Shown piece after piece: positions 8,470 through 16,936 of a stretch of DNA of 64,000 nt. Position 1 is the stretch's first letter. The number at the start of each line of letters is the position of its first letter. Both the position numbers and the translations under genes were made by a program. The stretch lies in NCBI GenBank assembly GCA_910575555.1, contig CAJTFX010000008.1, forward strand, positions 62,001 through 126,000, read 5' to 3'. Source of the stretch: Lachnospiraceae bacterium. Lineage in GTDB: Bacteria; Bacillota; Clostridia; Lachnospirales; Lachnospiraceae. The notes beneath the pieces were generated by a model. It ran no database searches. It was not told where the DNA came from and saw nothing but the letters and a program-made list of their open reading frames with translations.

Positions 8470-11400
8470 ATGAAAAGGATAAATATTTATAAGCAAACAG
8501 AGGTTTGGAGAGTGTTTGAGAATAAAATAAAAGGAAATATAGAATACCAAGCAGTAGTAGAGAAAATTTGCAATTTTGGAATTGAACGAAGCAAATTGAT
8601 TAATCAAACTTTTGAATTATATACCTTACATGATGAAGAGCATATTTTCAATGTAATATATTTTATGGGAGAGCTTTTGGGAAATTGTATAGATAATTTG
8701 ACATGTGATGAGGCTGCAATGTTACTTATGGCTGCTTGTTGTCATGATATTGGTATGAGTTTTAGTCAAAGTGAAAAAGAGCAATTGCTTTCACAGTCCG
8801 TGAAAGTTAATAGATATTTGGAAACACATACAGAAGAATGGCTTAAGACACATCAATATAAGAATGTTAAAGAGAATATATTGCCGAAAGAAGTTCAACT
8901 AAATTATTTTCGTAGTATACATCATGAGCGTATAGGGTCTTTGCTTAATCCTGACTGGTTTCGAGCTTTAAAAGGAAGGGTCACATATGCTGATTTAGTG
9001 AGTGTTTGTAAAAGCCATGGTCAGTCAATTGAAGTCTTAGAGAATATGAATAATAAACCGACACTAGATTTGCGTTTATGTGCTATTTTACTTCGTCTTG
9101 CGGATATTTTAGATTTTGATTCAACTCGAACACCTCTAGCAATTTATAAATATTATGAGTTTGAAGGACGAAGAGAAGAAGCGGATAGAATTAGTCATAG
9201 TGAATGGAAAAAACATTTAGCGTCAGACGGATTCTCATTTGAAGGTATCGAAAGGGATATGCCATATGCCTTGAGATATCATGCGGTAAGTAAATCAATG
9301 GAAGTAGAACAGGCTATTAAATTGTATTTGAATTGGGTTGAACAAGAATTGATGCAAAGTCTTGTCATGCTTAAGAGGCATAAGGGGCGATGGAGTGATT
9401 TGATTTTACCAGATAGAGTTGAACGTACAAATGATACTATAGAATCAATAGGATATGTTTCGGGAGAATATCAATTGGCTATTAATCCCGATAGTATAAT
9501 GAAATTGCTTTCAGCAGAGGCTCTATATAGTAGGTCAGATGCGTTTGTTCGTGAATTATTGCAGAATGCGATTGATGCAGTACGAACAAGAAAAGAATTG
9601 GATAGAAATATTTCTAGTTCTTGGAAACCTCAGATTAATATTCAGTCTTGGATGGATGAAGAAGGATATTATTGGTTTCGAATTGAAGACAATGGTATTG
9701 GAATGACACTGCAGATTCTTCAAAATTATTTTTTAAGGATAGGATGTTCTTATTATACATCAAATGAATTTATAAAAATGAAGGTAAGGAGTGGAAAAGA
9801 AAGTTATACACCTATTAGTCGTTTTGGCGTTGGAATTCTATCATGTTTTATGGGAGATAGAGGCACAGATTTGGTAGAAGTTAGTACTCGGTATTTTCAG
9901 GATGGTGATGGATTGCGATTAAGTATGCGAGGAATGTCTGGATATTATTATTTATGCAGCGAAGATAGCGGACATATTCCGAGAAAAATGCCACAAAGGA
10001 TGTGTGAAGATAATGGTTTAGGGTATTTACAAGAATCCGGAACAGTTGTTGCAGTACGTACTAAAATGAAGCAGATAGGATTATATTCGGGTTTTAAATA
10101 TGCTGTAGATAGGTATGTTATATTCCCAGAAATTCCCGTACATTATGAAGGCAATGATGGAAATTGCGATTATTCGACTGAGGTAGAATTTATGAAAAAA
10201 ATGCATAGTTTCTATGAGAAAGGCGAAACAGTTCTTGAACTTAAGCAAGAACATATTGAAACAATTTATAGAAGAAATCCATTAATACAATTTTCGGAGA
10301 TACCTAAAATTGCATTACGGGTATATCCATTAAACATACTTACAGAATCACCATATATAACAGGTGCAATATTAATTGCAAGTGTGATTAATGATCAGAA
10401 GCCAATTGTTGTAAAAATTGGAGAGCGTGAGGAGAAAGTAGAAGTGATTGTATCTGCTGGATGGCGGCTTGGTGAACTTGCAGTGGAAGTAGAATTAAAA
10501 TTTAATAGAGCATTTGAAGAGGAAATGCATGCTTTAAACAAAAAAGATTTAGGAGAAAAACTTAGTCAATATGAATATTTGATGCTGCAAGATTATAATA
10601 AAATTGAACAATCTACAAGAGTTTTTTATTTTTCAGAAACACAAATGTTTTGCAATTTTTTGTTTGGGAGGCGAGAAGAAGAGTATTGTGTAGCGGCACA
10701 TAATGGAATTTTCGTATCAAGGTGGAGTGATAGAAACACAGAACCTCCTGCAGTTTACTTATTTAAAGATAAATATAGGCCTGAAATGAATGTAGCTCGT
10801 GATCAAGTTAAAAAATTTCCGCTAGAGGTAATGTGTGAATTACAAATAATAGAGGTTGAAATAGCATATCGTACTAATGCAAGCACCGTATTGCCAGAAG
10901 ATATGTGTAAAGATAATTTTGAATTTTTATCAACAGAATGTTTTCGGGAAATTTTAGAAAAACGTAAGGATTTTGTAAAAAGGTTAATAGTTCCAGCTGA
11001 ACTAGAAGGTGAATTTTTTTTATTAACTATAGAACAAATGAAAGATGCTTTGAAAAAATATAAAAAAATAAGACTTGGGTTTGATATTTATTTGAGTACT
11101 CTTTTAAATTATCAAATATATACTTGTTTATGCTTAACACATTTGCGAGGTATCTATTCTATTAAATTTAAATTTGAGATGCGAGACGAAACGCAGATAT
11201 GGATGTTTTGGGAATCACCAGAAATATTGGAGGTTGGAGAGGACGTTTTTCTTCCCACGGTTTTTCTTCCTGTGGTAGAGAAAGAGTGTCAATGGTTAAC
11301 GCATGCAGATTCGTGTATACGTTTTTCGCTCAATTCTAATCATCGATTTTCAATTTGGATGAGAAAAAATGGCCATATGCTTTATGAAAAGTTTCCCAAT

Positions 11401-11580
11401 GTATTTAATGAATTTCTGAGTGTGTTCAAATTTGAAAATGGAAAGGATTTTATTATAAGATGTAATGAATTGCTAAAGATTTTGCGAGAATCTAAACATT
11501 GGAATATTGAGGTTCCGGATAGTATTTTTTTAGTAGAGAATGATTTATATGGATATGGGGAGTATTGGGACTGGTTTTGA
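8470..11580 (+). CDS. HD-domain hydrolase fused to Hsp90-like (GHKL) ATPase
   Basis: 1036-aa soluble protein of unknown role. Residues about 40-290 form an HD phosphohydrolase domain with every metal ligand visible: His54 (LHDEEH), His92-Asp93 (CCHDIG), His151-His152 (IHHER) and Asp212 (LADILDFD). Residues about 335-560 form a GHKL ATPase of Hsp90 type: E362/N366 in ELLQNAIDAV, the Mg/ATP loop DNGIGM at 407-412, and RFGVGIL at 451-457. The remaining ~450 residues are not recognised. No signal peptide or membrane helix is seen. ATG at 8470 is chosen over GTG at 8461 because AAGGTG is correctly spaced. The gene is alone, strongly AT-rich and sits on the mobile island, so I infer accessory (possibly defence) cargo. 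A nucleotide-signal or dNTP hydrolase gated by an ATP-driven clamp is one possibility. Confidence 0.8.
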   Translation: MKRINIYKQTEVWRVFENKIKGNIEYQAVVEKICNFGIERSKLINQTFELYTLHDEEHIFNVIYFMGELLGNCIDNLTCDEAAMLLMAACCHDIGMSFSQSEKEQLLSQSVKVNRYLETHTEEWLKTHQYKNVKENILPKEVQLNYFRSIHHERIGSLLNPDWFRALKGRVTYADLVSVCKSHGQSIEVLENMNNKPTLDLRLCAILLRLADILDFDSTRTPLAIYKYYEFEGRREEADRISHSEWKKHLASDGFSFEGIERDMPYALRYHAVSKSMEVEQAIKLYLNWVEQELMQSLVMLKRHKGRWSDLILPDRVERTNDTIESIGYVSGEYQLAINPDSIMKLLSAEALYSRSDAFVRELLQNAIDAVRTRKELDRNISSSWKPQINIQSWMDEEGYYWFRIEDNGIGMTLQILQNYFLRIGCSYYTSNEFIKMKVRSGKESYTPISRFGVGILSCFMGDRGTDLVEVSTRYFQDGDGLRLSMRGMSGYYYLCSEDSGHIPRKMPQRMCEDNGLGYLQESGTVVAVRTKMKQIGLYSGFKYAVDRYVIFPEIPVHYEGNDGNCDYSTEVEFMKKMHSFYEKGETVLELKQEHIETIYRRNPLIQFSEIPKIALRVYPLNILTESPYITGAILIASVINDQKPIVVKIGEREEKVEVIVSAGWRLGELAVEVELKFNRAFEEEMHALNKKDLGEKLSQYEYLMLQDYNKIEQSTRVFYFSETQMFCNFLFGRREEEYCVAAHNGIFVSRWSDRNTEPPAVYLFKDKYRPEMNVARDQVKKFPLEVMCELQIIEVEIAYRTNASTVLPEDMCKDNFEFLSTECFREILEKRKDFVKRLIVPAELEGEFFLLTIEQMKDALKKYKKIRLGFDIYLSTLLNYQIYTCLCLTHLRGIYSIKFKFEMRDETQIWMFWESPEILEVGEDVFLPTVFLPVVEKECQWLTHADSCIRFSLNSNHRFSIWMRKNGHMLYEKFPNVFNEFLSVFKFENGKDFIIRCNELLKILRESKHWNIEVPDSIFLVENDLYGYGEYWDWF

Positions 11581-11646
11581 TAATATTCAATTTAACGAAT
11601 ATTATATGGATGTTCTAACAAAAGGTAGTTTGGGTTGGAATTAAGG

Positions 11647-11690
11647 TAAGCGCATAGTTTTAGAGGGATACCCTGAAACTATGCGTTTAC
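11647..11690 (+). terminator. Long hairpin downstream of the HD/Hsp90-like gene
   Basis: A 14-bp stem (11647-11660 with 11676-11689) encloses a second small stem AGGG-ATA-CCCT. The T-tract is weak (CTTTA), so it is either a terminator or an RNA-stabilising hairpin for the gene ending at 11580. Confidence 0.6.
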
Positions 11691-11761
11691 TTTAGAAAGA
11701 AAATAAACGGTAGACAGTTTACATATTATCAAAAGATATGTCTAATGTTTTATTTTTTAAT

Positions 11762-11931
11762 TTATATGATGTTGGGGTAAAAACCCCTTTCAGAAGAATT
11801 TGTTGTGATAATGTACAAAATATAAAGCGTTTTCGGTGGATTCGTAATGAAATTACTCTGATTTTTTGTGTGGTTTTCACAAGAGAAAATTGCGAATAGG
11901 GGTTTTTACCCCGACATCATTTATATAATTT
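11762..11931. repeat. 170-bp inverted-repeat element near the island's right edge
   Basis: About 27-bp imperfect inverted repeats flank 115 bp of AT-rich DNA: the left arm starts near 11762, the right arm ends near 11931. Each arm contains the palindrome GGGGTAAAAACCCC, preceded by ATGATGTYG. It may be a MITE, or the recombination/attachment region of the integrated element, since the comEC junction is only ~150 bp further on. The rest of 11581-12089 contains no gene. Confidence 0.65.
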
Positions 11932-12089
11932 TACAGAAAAATTATTGAATGTTACTTATTAATTAATGAGAGTAAAAATACCTTAAAGATAATCTTTTTG
12001 AAATATCGATATAGAAAAGAACACTATAAACACTGTGTATCATGTAGAGACCTTGATTTTTTAATATTTCTAAGAAGAGGGTACATATT

Positions 12090-13772
12090 ATGGCGATTTC
12101 CGGCCTGCATGTGTCTCTGTTCGGCATGGGGGTATTCCGTCTGCTTCGCAGACTGGGCTGTCCCGGGAAACTCAGCAGCCTGGCTGCTGTGGCAATTGCT
12201 GTTGGCTTCGGGCAGCTTTCCGGCCTGGAAATTTCCACAGTGCGGGCATTACTGATGTTTGCCGTACAGATGGCGGCTTATCTTTTGGGGCGCAGTTACG
12301 ATACCTTAACCGCATTGGGATTCAGCGCCGGAATTCAGATGTGGGAGAATCCCTTTGTACTGGAATATGCAGGATTTTTGTTTTCCTACGGAGCAGTACT
12401 GGGAGTTGCCGTGATTGCGGCGGTTTTGAAAGAGCCTGCCTCAAAAGATGCGGATCAAAGGTGTTCTGGAACGTCTTTTTTCCGAAGGATTTTTAAGAAA
12501 CAAAGGGGCAGGAAGGAAAAGGCCGCGCAGGGAGCCCAGGAGGAATACAATTCTGCCTGGAAAAAATGGCTGGAGCGTTTTGGGGATTCCCTGTTTATCA
12601 GCGGCTGTATTCAGCTTGCAACGCTGCCTCTTTCACTGTACTTTTATTATGAAATCCCCTGTTACGGCATTCTGGTAAACGGGTGTATTCTGCCCTTTCT
12701 GGGGCTGCTGTTATCCCTTGGGGCCCTGGGGGCATGCGTCGGGAGTATTTTTCTCCCGGCTGGAAAAACCTTTCTGTATCCAGTGGGATGGATGCTTGCA
12801 AATAATGAATGGATTTGCAGGAAATCTTTAGAGCTGCCCGGCGCGGTGTGGACAGCCGGAAGGCCGGAATTGGCGCTTATTGCGTGTTATTACGTGAGTT
12901 TGGCGGCTGCATTATACCTGTACCGGCTAAAGGGCCAAAGAAGATTTCTGGCAGTTCTTGGGGCGGCAGTTTTCATGATTTTAGTTCTGCGCAAGCCCCC
13001 TCAGTTTGAAATTGACGTGTTGGATGTGGGCCAGGGAGACGGTATTTTGATTCAGACGGAAACAGGAGAGCATTTCTTTGTGGACGGCGGCAGCAGCGAT
13101 GTGCCAAAAGCCGGAACTTACCGGATTCTGCCTTTTTTAAAGTCCAGGGGCATCACATCCATCCAGGGATGGGCGGTAAGCCATGCAGACCAGGATCATA
13201 TCAGCGGCCTGAAAGAGCTGCTGGAAGCGGGATATTCTGTCGAAGCTTTGATCGTGGCGGAAGGGATGGTCAGAGACGAAGCAGGGGCGGAATTGCTGAA
13301 ACTGGCTGAGCGCAGGGGATGCAGGATTCTTTTTGTTTCGCCTGGAATGCAGTTTGGAAGCGAAGAAGCAGTTTTTACAGTCTGGCATCCCCAGGCAGAG
13401 TGTGCAGGGGATCGAAATGGGAATTCTCTGGCGCTGTCTTTGGAGTACCGGAATTTCACCGGTTTTTTTACCGGGGACATCGGAGCAGAGCAGGAGCGGC
13501 AGTTGGTGGAAGAGGGAAAAATCAAGGAATGGATGGAGCAAAAGGGAATCCGGGGGATTACGTATTATAAGGCTGCCCATCATGGCTCTGACGGTTCCAA
13601 CAGTCAGGAATTCCTGGAGCTGCTGTCGCCGGAGCTTACCGTGATTTCCTGTGGGGAAGGGAATTCTTACGGGCATCCGGGAAAAGAGGCGGTAGAGAGG
13701 ATGCGGGAAGCGGGGAGCCGGGTGGTGAGTACCATGGAACGAGGGCAGATTTTGATTCAGCCCCTTCCGTAA
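12090..13772 (+). pseudogene. comEC: comEC, 5'-truncated by the mobile island
   Basis: ComEC is the membrane channel that takes up single-stranded DNA during transformation; family members are usually 700-800 aa. Here 560 aa remain. The frame enters at HIMAISGLHVSLFG, the conserved start of the Competence domain, continues through multiple membrane helices to about residue 300, and ends in the metallo-beta-lactamase-like domain (DVGQGDGILI, DGGSSD, SHADQDHISG, AAHHGSDGSNS, GHPGKEA). The N-terminal OB-fold/DUF4131 region and first helices are missing; upstream sequence is AT-rich island DNA. In-frame codons just upstream (VHI, 12081-12089) still look like comEC, so the junction is at or just before 12,081. 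The 5' part presumably lies beyond the left end of the window. Confidence 0.85.
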
Positions 13773-13791
13773 CACTGGGCAAAAACAATTA

Positions 13792-13836
13792 CGGCGCCGC
13801 AGCAGGACAGCAAATGCCAATCCAGCTGCGACGCCG
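13792..13836 (-). terminator. Terminator of the Cys/Asp-repeat peptide gene
   Basis: Inverted repeat 13792-13802 with 13826-13836, one mismatch, GC-rich. On the minus strand it is followed by TAATTGTTTTTG. It sits 20 bp after the stop codon of the small gene at 13857 and could also affect comEC read-through on the plus strand. Confidence 0.6.
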
Positions 13837-13856
13837 CTGACGTTCAGAAAAATGTA

Positions 13857-14060
13857 CTATTTGTCGCCGGTGCAGTTCATATCTGTAATGCTGCAGGTAG
13901 TATCATCGTCGTCAGAATTACAGTTCATATTGGTGATGCTGCAAGTGCTGTCGTCCTCTGCAGTGTTTCCCAGACAGTTCATGTCATTCAATCCGCAGGT
14001 GGTATCATCATCGTTGCTTACACCGTTCATGTTGGTAATATCTAAATTCTTCTTCTCCAT
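13857..14060 (-). CDS. 67-aa Cys/Asp-rich repeat peptide, unknown function
   Basis: I do not recognise this protein. It is built from a ~17-residue unit occurring about 3.5 times, roughly SITNMNC followed by 3-9 residues and DDDTTC. Six cysteines (22, 29, 40, 47, 56, 63) form three identical CX6C pairs; the first unit has Gly13 where Cys is expected. Asp-rich runs precede each TTC. The N-terminus (MEKKNLD) is not a secretion signal. Gene status is well supported: a TTGTAA-17-TATAAT promoter, an AGGAGGAGG ribosome-binding site 5 bp before the ATG, and a terminator after the stop. It is divergent from ahpC. Possible roles, all inference: metal- or redox-responsive peptide, or a modified (RiPP) precursor, although no modifying enzyme is adjacent. 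Confidence 0.8.
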   Translation of the reverse strand: MEKKNLDITNMNGVSNDDDTTCGLNDMNCLGNTAEDDSTCSITNMNCNSDDDDTTCSITDMNCTGDK

Positions 14061-14114
14061 GGTTCCTCCTCCTGTTCGATGGATAAAATAGTCCCAAATA
14101 CATATGATAATTTT

Positions 14115-14143
14115 ATTATATCCTGATTCCTTTTTGGTTACAA
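14115..14143 (-). promoter_or_regulatory. Promoter of the Cys/Asp-repeat peptide gene
   Basis: On the minus strand TTGTAA (14143-14138) and TATAAT (14120-14115) are 17 bp apart. The -10 lies inside an AT-rich near-palindrome (14101-14120) that loosely resembles a PerR-type box; that resemblance is weak. Confidence 0.65.
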
Positions 14144-14198
14144 GTGGAAAAGATAGGTTTTTGACATTTGGGATAATGTGTACAAGGAAAAAATAAAG

Positions 14199-14227
14199 TT
14201 GCATTTTGCAGGAAAAATCTTTATAAT
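14199..14227 (+). promoter_or_regulatory. Promoter of ahpC
   Basis: TTGCAT (14199-14204) and TATAAT (14222-14227) are separated by exactly 17 bp, 32 bp upstream of the ahpC start. It is back to back with the promoter of the divergent peptide gene. Confidence 0.65.
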
Positions 14228-14258
14228 TTAAAGCAAAGAATAAAAGGAGGAAGATGCA

Positions 14259-14825
14259 ATGGAGCATATGATTAACAGAAAAATAGAAGAATTTCATGTT
14301 TCTGCTTATACAAAGGGAGATTTTACAGAGGTAAGCCAGGAGGACTTGATGGGACACTGGTCAGTGCTGTTTTTCTATCCGGCAGATTTTACCTTTGTAT
14401 GCCCCACAGAACTGGGAGATCTGGCAGAACATTATGAAGAATTTAAAAAAGAAGGATGCGAGATTTATTCTGTCTCAGAGGACACCCATTTTGTTCATAA
14501 GGCATGGGCAGACGCTTCTGAAACCATTAAGAAAATCCAGTATGTGATGCTGGCAGATCCGGCAGGGGAGCTGGCGCGTCAGTTCGGAGTTTTGGTGGAA
14601 AAAGAGGGACAGGCCCTTCGGGGAACTTTTATTCTGAATCCGGAAGGCGTGGTGAAGGCTTACGAAATTCATGATATGGGCATTGGAAGGAATGCGGCGG
14701 AGCTTTTGAGAAAAGTACAGGCAGCGAAGTTTGTGGAGGAGCACGGAGACCAGGTATGCCCGGCCAAATGGCAGCCCGGAGAGGAGACCTTAAGCCCCAG
14801 TCTGGATCTGGTGGGAATGTTGTAG
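14259..14825 (+). CDS. ahpC: Peroxiredoxin AhpC
   Basis: 188-aa typical 2-Cys peroxiredoxin that reduces hydrogen peroxide and organic hydroperoxides in the cytoplasm. The peroxidatic Cys48 is in FTFVCPTE and the resolving Cys167 in DQVCPAKW; the FYPADF motif and GEVCPA-like tail match AhpC. The start ATG has AGGAGG at optimal distance. It forms a two-gene operon with the AhpF-N-terminal-like protein 10 bp downstream, which should reduce its disulphide. In an anaerobe this is a main oxygen-stress defence. Confidence 0.95.
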   Translation: MEHMINRKIEEFHVSAYTKGDFTEVSQEDLMGHWSVLFFYPADFTFVCPTELGDLAEHYEEFKKEGCEIYSVSEDTHFVHKAWADASETIKKIQYVMLADPAGELARQFGVLVEKEGQALRGTFILNPEGVVKAYEIHDMGIGRNAAELLRKVQAAKFVEEHGDQVCPAKWQPGEETLSPSLDLVGML

Positions 14826-14835
14826 GAGGAATAGA

Positions 14836-15501
14836 ATGGATATTGATAAAATTGCTTCGTCAAGCAGCCTGATTACTCCAGAACTGGAAGGGCAGATGCA
14901 GGGAGTGTTTGAGAAACTGGAAGGTGAGGCCGGACTTGTATGCGTCATTGACCCGGAGGATGCCGTATCTGTGGAAATGGCAGAGCTGGTGCGTCATATT
15001 TCCGGCCTTACCGGGAAACTTTCCTGCCGGATTTACGATAAGACGGAGGCAGAAGAAAAAGCGCCGGAACTGGATACTTCTCTTTTGCCTGTTACCGGGC
15101 TGTACCGGCAGGAACAGTATGCCGGCATTTCGTTTCACGGAGTCACCGGAGGGAAGGAAATGAATTCCCTGATTTTTGCCATTTATAATGTGGCAGGCCC
15201 CGGACAGGAACTGGAAAAGCGGATGAAGAAAAAACTGGATAAGCTTACCCATAAAAGCGAGATTAAAATATTTGTTTCCCTTTCCTGCCATCACTGCGCC
15301 CAACAGGTTATCACCTGCCAGAAAATGGCCGCAGAGTGCCCGGTGTTGGAGGCCAGGATGATTGACGCCCGGCTGTATCCGGAACTGGTGGAGAAATACA
15401 AGATCGAACGGATTCCCATGACCATTATCAATGAAAAAGAGGTGCTTCTGGGAAACAAAAATATGGATGAGATTTATCAGATTCTGCGGGCTTATAAGTA
15501 G
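14836..15501 (+). CDS. AhpF N-terminal-domain-like disulfide reductase
   Basis: 221-aa protein with two thioredoxin-like folds in tandem, the architecture of the AhpF N-terminal domain. The second fold carries the redox motif SCHHC (Cys151, Cys154) and a cis-Pro (ERIPMT). The flavin/NADH part of AhpF is absent. It should relay electrons from a separate thioredoxin-reductase-like enzyme to AhpC, whose gene is immediately upstream. Electron donor is inferred. Full-length AhpF is ~510 aa, so this is a natural split version rather than a frameshift; the stop is clean and holA follows at once. Confidence 0.82.
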   Translation: MDIDKIASSSSLITPELEGQMQGVFEKLEGEAGLVCVIDPEDAVSVEMAELVRHISGLTGKLSCRIYDKTEAEEKAPELDTSLLPVTGLYRQEQYAGISFHGVTGGKEMNSLIFAIYNVAGPGQELEKRMKKKLDKLTHKSEIKIFVSLSCHHCAQQVITCQKMAAECPVLEARMIDARLYPELVEKYKIERIPMTIINEKEVLLGNKNMDEIYQILRAYK

Positions 15502-15515
15502 AACAGCAGGTGTTT

Positions 15516-16493
15516 ATGAAAAGCATTGATGAGGATATTAAAAACGGCAGTTTTCAGCGGGTCTATCTTTTGTACGGCGAAGAAAGCTATCTGAAACGGC
15601 AGTATAAGCAGAAATTAAAAAATGCCCTGGCTCCCTCGGGAGATACTCTGAATGCCGCGTATTATGAAGGGAAAAACTGCAATATCGGAGAAATGATTGA
15701 TCTGGCGGAAACCCTTCCTTTTTTGGCAGAGTACAGGCTGATTCTGGTGGAGAACAGCGGCTGCTTCAAAAGCTCCTGTGAAGAACTGGCGGAGTATATG
15801 AAACACATTGCAGAAACCACAGTGTTTGTATTTGAAGAAGAGGACGTGGACAAGCGCAGCAAAATGTACAAGGCGGTGAAAAACGCAGGCCGTGCGGTGG
15901 AATTTGCCAGACAGAAGGACGCCCTGCTTGTTCCGTGGATACTGGGCCGGCTGAAACGGGAAAATAAAAAAATAACTCAGTCTGTCATGCAGCTTTTTCT
16001 GGAAAAAACAGGAAATGACATGGAGAATATCGACAGGGAACTGGAAAAGCTGTTCTGCTATACCCTGGGAAAAGAAGTAATTTCGGCAGAGGATGTGGAA
16101 GCGGTCTGCACCGTGCAGACCACCGGACGGATCTTTGAGATGGTAAGCTGTATTGCAGAGGGAAAGCGGAAACAGGCATTGGAGCTGTACTATGATTTGC
16201 TTGCTTTAAAAGAGCCGCCTATGCGGATTTTATTTCTCATCGCAAGACAGTTTCAGATTCTTCTGCAGGTGAAAGAACTGGGCAGGCAGGGATACGATCA
16301 CAAGTTTATTGCTTCCAAAGCAGGCATTCCGGAGTTTACGGTCAGGCGGAATCTGTCCCAGTCAGGCAGATTTACCACAGAACAGTTAAAAAACGCCGTT
16401 TTAAACTGCGTGAAAATAGAAGAAAGCGTTAAAACCGGAAATTTAAACGACCGGATGGCCGTAGAACTGCTGATTGTAGGGAATACGATTTAG
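15516..16493 (+). CDS. holA: DNA polymerase III subunit delta
   Basis: 325-aa clamp-loader delta subunit, which opens the beta sliding clamp at replication forks. The typical N-terminus (FQRVYLLYGEESYLKRQYKQKL) and the C-terminal collar domain with NDRMAVELLI are present; length is usual. ATG 15516 is preferred over GTG 15510. Its position after comEC and before rpsT is the standard Firmicute order, confirming that the split gene at 12,090 is comEC. Confidence 0.93.
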   Translation: MKSIDEDIKNGSFQRVYLLYGEESYLKRQYKQKLKNALAPSGDTLNAAYYEGKNCNIGEMIDLAETLPFLAEYRLILVENSGCFKSSCEELAEYMKHIAETTVFVFEEEDVDKRSKMYKAVKNAGRAVEFARQKDALLVPWILGRLKRENKKITQSVMQLFLEKTGNDMENIDRELEKLFCYTLGKEVISAEDVEAVCTVQTTGRIFEMVSCIAEGKRKQALELYYDLLALKEPPMRILFLIARQFQILLQVKELGRQGYDHKFIASKAGIPEFTVRRNLSQSGRFTTEQLKNAVLNCVKIEESVKTGNLNDRMAVELLIVGNTI

Positions 16494-16525
16494 AATATTT
16501 TTAAGCAGCCAATCTATTTTGCTGT

Positions 16526-16570
16526 CCGGTTTGCGTGCCGGAGGGCAATCCGGCAGTTTTGCCCGCAGCC
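16526..16570. repeat. MITE family A, partial copy (right half)
   Basis: Sequence CCGGTTTGCGTGCCGGAGGG onward aligns with the right half of the complete copies at 23.7 and 32.1 kb (CCGGTTTGTGTG, then AAGGGCA, CCGGTAGTT and CCGTATC). The left half is missing. It lies in the holA-rpsT gap. Confidence 0.6.
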
Positions 16571-16611
16571 AAATATATGACTGCTCTGTTATTCCATATT
16601 TCAAATATAAA

Positions 16612-16640
16612 AAAGAGCCGACTGACGGTATCGGCTCTTT
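16612..16640. terminator. Bidirectional terminator between holA and rpsT
   Basis: AAAGAGCCGA (16612-16621) pairs with TCGGCTCTTT (16631-16640), 10 bp perfect. A-rich left and T-rich right flanks allow it to stop both convergent genes. Confidence 0.85.
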
Positions 16641-16672
16641 CTTATGCCCAAATGGGCGTTCATTTAAAATAA

Positions 16673-16936
16673 TTACGCAAGATTGTCCACAGCTTTGGTT
16701 AAGCGGGAAACTTTTCTGGCTGCAGTGTTCTTATGATAAACACCTTTAGAAGCAGCCTTGCTGATCTGAGAAATAGCAGCTGATAATGCTGTCTTAGCAG
16801 CTTCTTTATCATTTGCTGTCACAGCAGCTTCCACTTTCTTCACAGAAGTCTTTACCGCAGACTTGATTGCTTTGTTGCGGGCTGTTCTAATCTCAGTTAC
16901 TAAAATTCTTTTCTTTGCTGATTTGATGTTAGCCAA
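16673..16936 (-). CDS. rpsT: 30S ribosomal protein S20
   Basis: 87-aa basic protein that binds 16S rRNA early in 30S assembly. The sequence ANIKSAKKRI through YHKNTAARKVSRL is diagnostic. An ATG at 16951 would add five residues, but the ribosome-binding site GGAGGTGA lies within those codons; the true start is therefore TTG at 16936-16934, giving the family's usual N-terminus. It is convergent with holA and divergent from gpr. Confidence 0.95.
   Translation of the reverse strand: MANIKSAKKRILVTEIRTARNKAIKSAVKTSVKKVEAAVTANDKEAAKTALSAAISQISKAASKGVYHKNTAARKVSRLTKAVDNLA

Noticed and set aside
12448-13820. Long open frames inside comEC on both strands
   Set aside because: They are out-of-frame shadows of a recognisable protein with continuous homology motifs.
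14101-14120. PerR box between the peptide gene and ahpC
   Set aside because: Only a loose AT-rich dyad, with too many mismatches to the TTATAATNATTATAA consensus to call.
13857-14357. 166-codon extension of the Cys/Asp-repeat peptide
   Set aside because: The upstream part overlaps both promoters and the start of ahpC, and the ribosome-binding site and promoter define the 67-aa form.
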